From the NCBI GenBank assembly GCA_032164245.1, contig JAVMKO010000003.1, positions 35,339,390-35,403,389 on the forward strand: a stretch of 64,000 nt of DNA, read 5' to 3'. The position numbers and the translations under genes were made by a program. This DNA is from Sternotherus odoratus (lineage: Eukaryota; Chordata; Testudines; Kinosternidae). Positions 10,605 through 22,239 of the stretch are shown here, piece after piece. Numbering within the stretch: position 1 is the stretch's first letter; each line of letters starts with the position of its first letter. Below the pieces are notes generated by a model. The model did not search any database, had not been told where the DNA came from, and was given only the letters and a program-made list of their open reading frames with translations.

Positions 10605-11329
10605 CTCTTAGTTGTAATCTTTTTTAATTTTGTTTGGTATTTGTGTTGATTGTCAATGTAGAAATATTCAAGGAAAAGCTAGAGTGATGATTTTTTAAAG
10701 AATTATTTTCAAGCTGCAGGGTTCTGACAATGTAAAATCCATGCCTGATTTACTGTGAATGTTTTTTTTTCCTTGTCCAACATGCACACATCACACACTT
10801 TCTCTCTCCATCTGCACCCTCTTTGGAGCAGGAAATGTTAGAAGTGATACTTCTAGAGCATTATGAAATTCTTATTTTAATAGGGCTCAAGTTACTAGGA
10901 GAATCAGACGTGTCTCATTGGTAAAGCTTCCACAGTTAGTCGGCATAACCATGTTGTTTCTAACATCCATTACAGAGTATGTGCTATACCACAAGTACGC
11001 TATGTTGTGTAATATGCTTTCTGCAATGGGAGTTAAAGTTTGGACCTGTATACATTAGCAGACAAATAGTTTAACATTTTGGCCTCGTCTGTACTGGGAA
11101 AACGGCATGGTGTTAGAAAATATGCTGACTAACACATTGCTGAAAAACAACTTGGCACCTAGTAGACAAGGACAGCTGTGTTTAAAAATGTTAGATGCTG
11201 ATGGCCAGGAATGCCTTGTTTGTCCTAGACCTTTCACTGATATTGCCACTGGTGATGCTATAGTAGCAGTCATGTGACATGTTAGGGGGAAAAAATCCAG
11301 TATTGTCAAAGCCTGGTATTTCTGACTCA
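10605..11329 (+). other. intron 1 DNA, no gene
   Basis: AT-rich with no recognisable gene. 'ggcctcgtctgtactgggaaaacggcatggtgttag' at about 11080-11116 looks like the end of a 'gtctacact'-type MITE, with no partner end found. Confidence 0.4.
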
Positions 11330-11337
11330 GGCTAGAA

Positions 11338-11637
11338 CAGCGGTTCTCAAACTTACCTTTAGCGCGACCCCTTTTTTATGAGCGGCACGGCGCCGTGACC
11401 CCTTGAGTGTCCGCCGAAAAGCCGCTGAATGAATTACTTCCGCATTCGGTGGCTATTTTCGGCGGACATGCCGAGCGTTCCCAAAATAGCTCGGCATGTC
11501 CGCCGAAAAGCCGCCGAAAGCGGAAGCAATCGTGATCACGGCGGCGGCTTTTCGGCGGAAAAAAACAGCTCGCGACCCCTCGGGAACCGGGTCGGCGACC
11601 CCCTGAGGGGTCGCGACCCACAGGTTGAGAACCCCTG
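11338..11637. mobile_element. hAT-like MITE with perfect 8-bp TSD
   Basis: Ends cagcggttctcaaac (11338) and ggttgagaacccctg (to 11637). The target duplication ggctagaa is exact at 11330-11337 and 11638-11645. The interior holds an inverted pair of 'gccgaaaagccgccgaa / ttcggcggctttt..ggcgga' strings (about 11410-11550), so the transcript could fold on itself. The same internal strings occur in the copy at 58229-58570. Confidence 0.9.
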
Positions 11638-11749
11638 GGCTAGAAGCTCTTAGTGAGGCAAATGGGTGGCAAAAATTTGGGAATGGCTTATGGGACTGGT
11701 TTGAGACCATGAGTGTGCTGAAGGGAATGAAAGTTACTATCTCTGGAAA

Positions 11750-11930
11750 AGAGTCCTGTGGCACCTTAAAGACTGACTAAAGTATTGAAGCATGAGCTTC
11801 ATCGGATGCATCAGGAGTGGGTATTAGCCCACAAAAGCTCATGCTTCAATACTTTAGTTAGTCTTTAAGGTGCCACAGGACTCTGTCACTTCTACAATTC
11901 CAGACTAACACGGCTACCTCTCTGATTCTA
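11750..11930. repeat. head-to-head SINE-like repeat forming a 50-bp-arm hairpin
   Basis: The left arm 11750-11799 (agagtcctgtggcacctta...) and the right arm 11835-11884 are reverse complements with one mismatch seen. A 35-bp loop separates them. The right copy continues to 'cagactaacacggctacctctctgattct'. The unit is the sauropsid interspersed repeat with 'gtggcaccttaaagactaac...aagcttttgtgggctaatacccac'. A single-orientation copy is at 40553-40672. Confidence 0.8.
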
Positions 11931-12017
11931 TCTCTGGAAATAACAGGCATTACAGAGGAGTGTTAAATCTCATGATATAAGATAACGAAACAAGGATATC
12001 TTGGGACCTGACCCTAA

Positions 12018-12035
12018 GACACCCCCCCCCCCCCC
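12018..12035. repeat. poly-C run
   Basis: A mononucleotide C tract of about 17 bases after 'taagaca'. Confidence 0.85.
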
Positions 12036-12321
12036 GTGACTTCCTTCCTGCCAGCCTTATCCTGGCCAGGAAGGCTCCCAGGTGGTTCACTCAAGCCCCA
12101 CTTACCCCCGGGGCCACACTCTGCTAGCCAATTAACTCCCCCATCTGGGGGAGTTGCTAGCAGAGCCTTTACTAGCGGAGCTAAGAGGGAACAGGGGCTG
12201 GCTCAGCACTCTCTTGCCAGCACCCTGTTACAATATTATTGTTCAGGTGTTAAATGATGCTGCTTAAGCACAATGGATAAAGTTTCCAAACATCGATTTT
12301 AGAACTTTTCACCTAATTTTC

Positions 12322-12557
12322 GGGCTTGTCTTCACTACAGCGGGGAGGGATCGATCGCCAGCGGCACCCCCGTTGACTCCGGAACTCCAGCTTGCCAAAA
12401 GGCGCAAGCTGGAGTCAATGGGGGAGCGCGCCGCTGACTGCCACCGCCGTGAGGATGCAGGTAAGCCGGCTGTAGATACACTGAATTCAGCGACGTTATT
12501 AACTTAGCTGAATTTGCGTATCTACAGCCGATCTCCCCCCTAGTGAAGACCAGCCCC
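12322..12557. mobile_element. foldback MITE, family A copy 1
   Basis: Ends gggcttgtcttcac and gtgaagaccagcccc. The interior shares 'gttgactccggaactccagc' + 'ttgcc...caagctggagtc' and 'gactgccaccgccgtgagga' with the copy at 16313-16584. It contains inner hairpins (ctccagcttgc/gcaagctggag) and 'tgtagatacactgaattcagc / gctgaatttgcgtatctaca'. It is non-coding. Confidence 0.75.
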
Positions 12558-15500
12558 TAGATACCTAAATCCACAAATAGATCTAGGTAGCTAAAGTTAG
12601 GCACCTGATGGAAACTTTGGCCATACTCTGTATGTCTCAAACATATTTTTGGATATGTGTTTCATGCTACAAGATGCAGAAAATCCCGCACTGTGGGTCC
12701 ATGTATGCATGCAAGATAGATAGCGCTATCTATCTGTGCTTAATTTCTATTCTGATTGCCTTTGACTGCCACTGAGGGTGAAAATGGTGACCCATTTAAA
12801 CATATAGAGATGGTGTTTACCATTCAGTTGGATATCAAGTAGAAGTTTGGTATACTGCAGCCTGTGAATATGAGAGACTTACGGCATAGCTACACTGGAA
12901 ACTTCAGAGTGCTGTTGCGGGAACGGTCCTGGTAATCCACCTCCATGAGCGCTCAGAGCCTATCCACACTAGTACTTTAAAGCGTTCAGACTTGCTGTAG
13001 TCAGGGGAATGATTTTGGTATATAATGAAACCACCTTCTCTTCATTAAGCATCTGTTTTGCAGATTGTCCTACTTTGATTGACCTTATAACTTTTCAGGA
13101 ATTGTTTGAACTACATTGTCCCTTTTTTGTCATCATAGTGATTAACTGGTGGATAATGGATCATGGAAGTATCCACAGCAGCTTTATATTTAATACGATC
13201 AAATAGTTTGTGTAAAGTTGACTTAATAGAATGAGAAAAGACTCCTTTATATTTGGTATAGTGTCCCTTTTTCTCTGCTATTGCCACTCTAACGTCGTTT
13301 GAAAAAAGTAGGAGTTACTCTGGATTGACTGTGAATTACTTCAGACTTAAAGTGGTATAGCAGAGTAGAATTTATCCTAGGGTCTCTTAGTAGTGTTATA
13401 TTTGAAAATAGGCTTGGATGAAAGAGATCCTTACACTGCAGATATAAAGACGTGTTCTGTTCAGGGGAACCGGTGGATTCACCTTCTTTGACTTCCCTTA
13501 TCTATTTTGGATAATTTTCTAAAGAACTTTATTCAGACCGAAATGGGGGAAATCTTCTCTTTCCCCTCCCCCTGCTTCTGTCACTCAATATGTGCAAGGT
13601 AACCCCACTATAATAGATTGGAGGGAGAGATTAGTTTGTTTCAAGTTATTTTTATTTGCATTTAAAATTAGCCTTTCATATTTGGGTGAATTCTGCTTAT
13701 TTGAACATATGCCTATATACTAAAAAATTAAATTTCAGACTGCATCATGTTTATAACATGAATATCATTTACAGAATCACACATTGCTATTCGACCAGAG
13801 AAGTGTTGGAGAACTAAGTAAAGCACTTTTGAAAAAATTTAAGTAACATTTTCAAAAGTAACTTTGGAGCCTGTGTTCCACTGGGGGTCAATAGTATTTA
13901 GGCTTTTCACTTTTGAAAATAGAGAATGGATGCTTATGAAAATCTTATCCTGAGTCACAAATGAGAAAACTATAGCATTTTCACTGCTTCCTTTTCCATC
14001 CCTCATGATTCATTGATAAGTACACACTAGCCTAAGAGTTTAGCGCATACTTTTGTGCAAACATTTGTACAGTATTATAGATAATGCTTAACCAGAGCCC
14101 TCTTCAGGTCCTTTGCAGGAGGCTAATTATAAGGTCCTGTACAAGAGTGTTTCTGTAGCTAGAACTCCTAAAGATGATGTCTGTCAGAATGTCCCTGGTT
14201 CTTATTATTAGGAGAGGGACTAAGGATAAAAATTTCCAAAAGCACCTAAGTGATTGAGGCGCCTAAGTGTTGTTTTGCTTTTGAAAATTTTAACATTCTA
14301 ATTATTCATTAAAGAAAGGTATTTTCTTGGGAAACAATAGTACTTGCATTGCATTTGAGTCACTCACTCCCTTTGAGGAAATCTCAAATTTTCATAGGTC
14401 TTGAATGACTGCTACAGGATAATAGAGGAGACTATTTCAGGCATTTTTTCTATCTTAATGAAATCAGTTGGAACAGCTTGTTGTAGGTGGAAAGTGGTTT
14501 CAAGTTTTTTAAAAATCAAGATGTTCACTTTCCAGGCAATACTCTTCAGCTGGTTCAGCTGAAGTCTCAGCTTGTAAATAGATTTCCTCTCACTTTACAT
14601 TTGCTGTGTGTACTTGAGGGCCCTGCAGTCCTCTCTAGAAAATGCAGTGTTTTAGTAGTTTATATTAGGGCCTACTTAAAGGGTATATTGACTTTCATCT
14701 TCCCATCAGTCATCCACTGTAAGGACTGCAAACTTTTGCCAATACAAGTTATGTCAGCATAAAGTCACTGCAGTTGGTATATTGCTTGACTCCTTATTCA
14801 TCCTCCAGACCCTCTGTTCATGATCTGATGCAGCCATGGCTTACAGAATCTCACTGAACAGGTCATCCCAAGTCATCTTCTTTCTCCTTATCTGGCACTG
14901 GCATTCCCTCGGTGTGGAAGGGGAACCCCTCAAGACCTCAACAACAGCAGCTACAGAAAAAACACACAGAGCTATTCTTGCATACCCTCTTCTCCCCACA
15001 GGTCGTCCTGTCTATTCCAGTCCAGAGAGCATGTAGCCAACCTGGTCAGCTGGGAAGTAGTGCACAGCAATGAAGAGCTGCTAGGTGTGATCACCAAGCT
15101 GGGCAATCAGCACAAGGCATTTCAAAAATTCACAGGGTTTTAAAAGGCTTCTGGTCTCTGTGACCTCTGGGCAGTGGAATTTACAATTGTGACCAGAGAA
15201 GTCAGTGCTGGGCATTGTGGGACAGCTGCTGGAGGATTATTAGGATTGACATAGGTAACAGTGTCTACATTTGCACAGTGTCAACCTCAGTATATTTACC
15301 GTAGTTCAGCACTTGTGGGGAGTGGTGTTACAATGTAGGTGTAGTGGAAAGCCTACATCAGTGGGAGACAAATGTAAGTGTAGATAGATGCACAGCTTCA
15401 TCGATGCAAGCTATCTTAGGCAGACCTGACTTGGTACTGTAGACTCTCTTTGGGGCTCCAGTCCCAACTCTGTCATACAGACTTTATGTATGGCCTGGGG

Positions 15501-16312
15501 CAGGTCCCTGGGAACTTTATTTTATGAAGTGTCCACTAATTGAACTTACTTGAAGATATATGGCATGTGGTTGTTCAGTATCTCCAAAAAAGGCCCTCAA
15601 TTTAGTACCCAAAATGAGTGGTTATTTTTGAACATTTTGTTTTTTTCTCGCTTAGTTTTACCATCTCTAAAATGGGGTCAGTAAAGCACTTTGAGACTAT
15701 TCAGGCAAAAAAAGTGTTAATAAAAGAAACTCAGAAATGTGTTTTGTATTTTTCTTCAGCTGCTGTATCTAGGCACAGCAAGTAAATGCTTCTGTAGCTA
15801 GCTTTCCTCCTGTGAACTTAGTTACCTGAAATTAGTGATTTACTATTTAAAAAATAAGTCTTTCCTACTGTTATCACCTACCTCTTGTTCTTTTTCAGTA
15901 AGGTGAAGATAATGAGCCTTTTTTCACTTTACTTTTTTCCCTTCCAATGGGTTATCTGCTGTAGAAATATCTTTTTACCCATTTTAATAGAAGCTTTATG
16001 ATTCTAGATGGGTAGATTACTGTAGTTTGTTAAGGCCTGAATATTTGAAAATTTATATTTTTAGGGTCAAATGCTAAAAATGTATGTAGTCAGAGAAGAG
16101 CAGAATGAAAGACTTCAAAACTACATTTTTGTGTCATTTATAATTCTATTTTATTACAATTATTTTTGTATATTTTCTTTGGCTGACTAAAATAATCCCA
16201 TTTCCTTTTAAAATGTCAATTTCTTTTAGCTAGGAATTGCACCTGCTGGCAAGATGAGATCAGATCCTTTGCAATCCAAACTCAAGATTTATTCATGACT
16301 ATGGGCTGGCCT
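12558..16312 (+). other. intron 1 DNA with scattered MITE/SINE scraps
   Basis: No gene is supported. At 12887-12990 ('catagctacactggaaacttcagagtg...ctatccacactagtactttaaagcg') and 15250-15425 there are 'gtctacatt'-type MITE scraps. A SINE scrap with 'ttttaccatctctaaaatgggg...gcactttgagacta' lies at 15480-15735. The 91-residue frame at 14487-14762 has no recognisable domain. The rest is unclassified. Confidence 0.45.
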
Positions 16313-16584
16313 TCACTACCCACCGGATCGGCGGGTAGCGATCAATCTTTTGGCAATCAATTTCAAGACGTGAGAATCGATCACTCACGGCTCCCCTGTT
16401 GACTCCGGAACTCCAGCTTGCCGGGAGGTGCAAGCTGGAGTCGATGGGGGAGTGTGCTGCCGACTGCCACCGCCGTGAGGACGGCAGGTAAGTCGGCTTC
16501 AGATACGCAAACTTCAGCGACGTGATTCATGTCGCTGAAGTTGCATATCTGCTGTCGATCCCCACCGGTAGTGGGGACCAGCCC
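16313..16584. mobile_element. foldback MITE, family A copy 2
   Basis: Ends gggctggccttcactac and gtagtggggaccagccc. The trinucleotide tat sits immediately outside both ends and could be a 3-bp target duplication. The interior has 'gttgactccggaactccagc' and 'cgactgccaccgccgtgagg' as in copy 1. The inner hairpins are actccagcttgc/gcaagctggagt and acttcagcgac/gtcgctgaagt. Confidence 0.78.
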
Positions 16585-17308
16585 TATGTCAAATGTTTCT
16601 GATTAATTCGGATGGGGAAACTAATGGAGCAGTTCTTTATATTTTAGTGCCCAAAACCCTGACCCTACAAAAACTTAAACGTTTGCCTAATGTTATGCTC
16701 ATGAGTAATATCATTGACTTCAGAGTGAATACTCAGGTGTATAAGTGTTTGCAGGACTAATGTGTAAGAATAAAAGTCCGGGCAAACAGTTGAGATACGG
16801 AAGTTTAGTATTGTACATCAAATGACATAATCAGAGTAAACAAAATAATAAATTGATAGCTCTAAGTATCATTTCTAGACAGAGGAAATAAAATAAATCA
16901 AAATATCTTTTTATTAAAGCCTTGCTTCTCAATACAGTCAAGTAAAGGATTTCTCAAACATCTTAAATTATGCATAAGGCTCTCTACAAAGTGCCTGTGA
17001 AGTTCAGTCTCTGGGGTTTGGCAACAGTTTCCTTCCCTGAAGGCAAACAGAACACACAAGTGCACTCTATTTCTGAGTGAATTACCTGCTTTAGTAATCT
17101 GGATTGGATGTAAACGGTGACCTCATTGTCTGATGAGGCTTTCAAGCCAGGAAATTGCACATTGTGACCATGAATGAAGTCTCTTTCCCACTGTATTGCT
17201 ATACCTCATATCTTTTTAAGCAGTTATATAAAAATAACTATATGTGAATGTAAAGGATTTTTTCAGGAAAATATATTAAAGCCAAGAAATTTGGCATTGC
17301 CCTTTCAT

Positions 17309-17455
17309 AAGAACGGCCATACTGGGTCAGACCAAAGGTCCATCTAGCCCAGTATCCGGTCTTCCGATAATGGCCAATTTCAGGTGCCCCAGAGAGAGTG
17401 AACAGAACAGGTAATCACCAAGTGATCCAGCCCCCGTCGCCCATTCCTGTGATTA
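17309..17455 (-). mobile_element. CR1/L3-like LINE 3' end fragment
   Basis: The strand reads 'aagaacggccatactgggtcagaccaaaggtccatctagcccagtatcc', the reverse complement of the LINE tail present in + orientation at about 48660-48800. That tail has 'cactggccactg..ggatactgggctagatggacc'. It is a 5'-truncated copy of about 150 bp. Confidence 0.85.
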
Positions 17456-18254
17456 ATGATGACTATTTTTTTAATCTAGTGAATTTGTTTTGCATTAATT
17501 GTATGCATCAACTGTGATTAGTTGACAGCCCTAATTTAATTCTTACCCTTTCCTAGATCTGATTAGTTTAAAAGGGCCTGATCGGCTTCCATTGAAGTAA
17601 ATAGGAACATTTCCAGTGACTTCAGTGGAAATTGGATTGGTACAAGTATCTCTTTATAGAAACATAATAACATTTATATATAAACAAACGGGAGATCAGG
17701 CAGCACTTGAAACCTACCACTATGCAGGGAGAGAGAATAAGCAGGTATTCACTTGCATGGACAGTTGGCTCTTTCTATCTGGTTTATTTTCTTTTTCTTC
17801 AGCTCACTACTCTGACACTGTTTTCTCACTCTCTTTAGCCTACTCCCCATTATTGTTATGTTTCAGTGCCACTTCGTTAAACAGATAAAGTCCTGGTGCC
17901 TGAGAGCTCACAATCTTAAATTAGTAACACAGGAAAAGGAGGAGATGACAACATGGAGCTGGGAGTTGTGGGTAGGGGAAGATTAAAAATAATAGGATCC
18001 TGTGGTGGTTTGGAGGAAAAATGCTGGTAGTTTGATTGTGTGTTTCTATTGACTCTTTAACCCTTGATTGTTCCCTATTTCTTTTTCACTTATGGACAGG
18101 AGGGAGGGTAACCCTGCTAGTATTTTTATACTTGCAATTTCTCTAATTGTCATTCCCAGTGTACTTGAAACCTTATGTAACATTCAGATTACACAGTCTG
18201 CCCTTTCCTTCTCTAAAAGGAGCACTGTGGAAAACACTTAGCTTGATGCTGATC

Positions 18255-18745
18255 CAATCACCTGCACTCCTGGCAAGACTAAATATTATGTACCATCCCT
18301 GACAGGTGTTTGTCTAACCTGCTCTCAAAAATCTCCAATGATGGAGATTCTGTAATCTCTTTAGGCAATTTATTCCAGTGTTTACCCATCCTGACAGGAA
18401 GTTTTTCCTAATGTCCAACCTAAACCTCCCTTGCTGCAATTTAAGCCCATTGCTTCTTGTCCTATCCTCAGAGGTTAAGAAGAGCACCTTTTCTCCCTCC
18501 TGCTGGTAACAACCTTTTATGTACTTGAAAACTGTCCTCTGTCTTTTCATTTCCAGATTGAATGAACAAACAATTTTTTCAATCTCCCTCATAGGGCATG
18601 TTTTCTAAACCTTTTATCATTTTTGTGCGTCATTTCTGGACTTTCTCCAATTTGTCCACATCTTGCCTGAAATATGGTGCCCAGAACTGGACACGATACT
18701 CCAGTTGAGGCCTAATCAGTGCGGAATAGAGCGGAAGAATTACTT
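18255..18745 (-). mobile_element. CR1 LINE fragment (ORF2 3' part)
   Basis: The reverse complement carries the CR1 strings for the C-terminal ORF2/3' region. Examples in the given orientation are 'aatttattccagtgtttaccca', 'aggaagtttttcctaatgtccaacctaaacc', 'cccattgcttcttgtcctatcctcagagg' and 'ggtgcccagaactggacacgatactccag'. It is truncated at both ends and no open frame is conserved. Confidence 0.85.
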
Positions 18746-21235
18746 TGTGTGTCCTGCTGTGCTCCAACAGTCATACAGTTGAAATTTAAAGCCTTAAAAC
18801 AGTCATATACTGTACTTTCTATATTGTCAATCACATTCCTGGTTACAAAACTTAGCTCACTATATTGCTCTTCCCTTTAACTTATTTTCCTTTCCTGGCT
18901 TCACTATGCTATTTTTCTCTTCCTATGTTGTCTTCAATGTTTTTTCTCCCCTCCTTCTCTACTTGCCTCAATCTCTTTCTCACAAGAACATACTCTTCTT
19001 ACTTATGCCATTGGTCTCTCCCACTAGTGCAACCGTAAGGCCTAAACACTTTCCTCTAGTAGTTAGAGGACTAAAGTTACGAGCCAAGTTTGATATGAAA
19101 GGCTGAGGTGAGGGTGGGAGGTATTCTCTAGTGAAACTCCCAACAGCCCATGCCTCCTCTCCCCACCTCAAGCTGTTGGGGTTGACAAGACTAATCAGTT
19201 CACTTTGCTGCAGTTTGACAAAATTATAAGCAGCAGGAAGGTGGCTGGAGTTCTCGGTCTGCGGACTTCAGAGTACAGGACTGCATTGCTGACACTCATT
19301 TCACTTTGCAACCTGTCATAAATGTTAGGCTCTCTTGTTCATAGTAAGGTTAGATGTTTAAGGCACTTCCTGAGAAAAGCTTCCCACACTAGTCAGGGGC
19401 AAGTAGATTTTTCAAAATCCATCTCTGAGCATTAGGTCTAGTCAGTGTTTTCAAGAGCCCCAGTCAGGATCACCTGCCTCTCTCTGTATACCAGTTATAT
19501 GTCATAGCTAATCCACAACGTTGAACGGTCAGATTATACATTTTTTTTTGCTATCTGCTGTGGATCACATTAGACTGATTTGAAGAGATTTTTATAATGT
19601 ACTTTCTAGACCCATCATTTACGGTCTTTGTGAGACTCTTCAGTTGAACTTGCTAAGGAAAGAGTGTATGTTTCTGTCAATAGAGTCCTTGAAGTCTCCA
19701 CTAGTCCTATGTTTAGTGCACATGAAAATTCTAGGTACACAGCATTAAAAACAAGTTTTCCATCCAAAGAAACAGTACGATATGAGTGACAGCAGTGACA
19801 GCTTCTCGACTGTGCTCTACTGTGTCCCTCAACTCAGACCTCTTAGAGTGAGAGGGTTGCCCTGTAGTTTTCATTAGGTTCTTCTTGCTAGCAAAGCTAA
19901 CAAGGGCTTAGATGATGTAGTTTCAGTCCAGTTCCAAGCGGATGAGTGTCTAAATTCAGTTCATTAAGGCCACCAAACAGCTGTCAGACGGTAACAACCT
20001 TTTGGTCATCACTGAAATGGGCCAAATGGTGACCTAGAAGTGAAAGTCTTTACATCCTGTTAACCTGAGCCGTCTTGTCCCTCAAGGCTTGACAGTATTT
20101 GGATCCTCTCTTGCTCATTTTTAAAGTATGAGGTAAAAAAGACTGTAAATATTCTCTTAGTTCAAAACAGGAGAATATAGATTTTATCTATATAACTAAA
20201 CAGTGTATCTCTTTTATTGGATATAGCTGTATTTGTGTTTAACATGTCTTGAATAAATCATTTTTTCTTTGGTCATGTATATGGAAAAACTGTTATGAAC
20301 ATGGAATACTCACTATGAAAAAAAATTATTTAGAAAAAGCATCATAAACGTGTTTAACCAAAATGGGATTATAAAAAAATAAATTACAGGGAATGATCCA
20401 ACTCTGTAGAAATAAATAATGTAGATTTCCTCTTGGATTTGGCGGATGATCATGGCTACATTATAGGATGCTATCTTGGGAAACAGTACTGTTTATTTTT
20501 TAAATTCATTTTTCTAATTTATTAGTCATAAGTCAATTGTGTATCTCAATACTGCTGTGGGGCTTGGGAAGAGAAAGGGAAGCACTAAAATTTTGTTTTT
20601 TAAAATACTTGTTTTTCAGTGGTAGTTTTATCCCTCTTTTGTTGTACAAGGTCAGTTTTTTGGTTGTTCTTATTCTTCTTGCAAGACTTAAATGTTGTGA
20701 AATTGCCGGTACTGTTCAATGACCTTCTGCATTAATGTTAGTGTTATAGGGATAGTTTTAAATTGGGTTTTCCCTTTTCATCTGAAGCGTTACCTTTGCC
20801 AGCAAGGGTGTCATTTGATTCAGAAAAATCTACATTTCAATAGCGTCACCCTCTACAGCACGGCCAGTGGAGACTTGCTTCCCTCCCTTTCCCCCCCAGC
20901 TCCTAGCTCCAGGTCATGGTCAATTTTCGCTTTAATTTTTTTCATCCACGTGTGGAATTAAATGTTGTTATGTGTACCATATCAAGGTAATGTGCAGATG
21001 TGTGCCACCAGTAGAAACAAAAATAGATGTAAAATATGTTTTTAAAAAGTTACCATAAGGATAATTATTCCAGCTAGGACGGATTAGCATTATAGAATTC
21101 ACTACGCACAGAATTAAATTTAAGCGTAAGAGAGAAATAAAAATGATGAAATGCATAGAACAGTCAAAATATTAAAATAACAGCACTTTGAAAGAATAAT
21201 ATTAAAGAGAATATATGTTTATTGCATGAAGTATC
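18746..21235 (+). other. intron 1 DNA, nothing recognised
   Basis: Mostly AT-rich with no gene. The 19200-20100 part is less AT-rich and could be an old retroelement, but no domain could be read in it. Confidence 0.4.
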
Positions 21236-21239
21236 AAGA

Positions 21240-21365
21240 AGTAACAACAACAACACAAGTATGTGTTGGGAGGTGAGTGTGAAAGACAAACACATAGTGT
21301 GTGTGAGAAAGAGAGAGACTGTGTGAGAGAGAGAAATAGTGCGTGTGTGTGTGAAAGATATGCGC
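21240..21365. repeat. GT/GA-rich microsatellite tract
   Basis: Interrupted (gt)n and (ga)n runs such as gtgtgtgtgag, aaagagagag and gtgtgtgtgtgtg. Shadow reading frames in this tract are low-complexity Ser/His/Leu. Confidence 0.8.
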
Positions 21366-21700
21366 TGCCCCTTTAAGTAGATCGGCACTCACCATTCTGA
21401 AGCCTGCTTCTTCAGACACCACAGCAAGCACCAGCAAGCTCCTTCCCAGGTCTCATTCCTGAGCCTTGTCATGTTGTCCCCCTGCTCTGGAGATGGGGAA
21501 CTAGGGTGGGGGGAGGAGGACATCCCAACATCAGTGCCCCTACCTACCTCCCAGCTTTGCACAGCAAGCAGAAGGCTCCCAGGAGCTGCTAGCCAGGGGT
21601 TCCAAGGTGGAGGGGAGGTGCACTGGGGTAGGGGCACTTGAAGTGCGTGGCATTTGATAGATTGCTGGGTGGCCACACAGTTTAGAGGGACCTTAGGTGT
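21355..21700. repeat. GC-rich interspersed repeat, class uncertain
   Basis: The block beginning 'ctgcccctttaagtagatcggcactcac' and ending 'gggtggccacacagtttagaggg' resembles a repeat I associate with turtle genomes. No TIRs, LTR ends or coding domains were found in it. Confidence 0.35.
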
Positions 21701-22239
21701 TGGTGGAAATTTTGATAATACAGCGTCATCAGAAATGGGTCAATGTGGGTATTATTAAAAACCCTTTTTCCCATGAATACAATGGTACCAAACATGGCAA
21801 ACCTTTATATTCAAGAACATTTTTAAAATCAACATTTTTTTAAATGATACTCTGACACTGTCCTATCAAACATGCAGCCCTCACAAAGTTAGACTGTGGC
21901 CCTCGACTGACTGTTCTTTATCAGCTACTTCTCAGAAGATGACACCAGATTCATTTTTTAAAATTCTTACAAGATTATTATAAATGGAAGAAGTGTTTCA
22001 AATGATGTGCCATCATGGGTCACAAAAGAAGTGGCTCAGTGGCATTATCAGATTTACTATGCCAAAAGAGTTATTATGGGGCACCAGTTAAAATGTCAAC
22101 AGCCAACCAGAAATTACTGAAGTCCCTCTGCAAACAGTATGTGCTTGTGTATATAGTGTATAGTACATAACATAATATAATTACAATCCCAAAGTAACTT
22201 ATTACAAAATCCTTGTTTTTACTTTGGTCTTTACATTTT

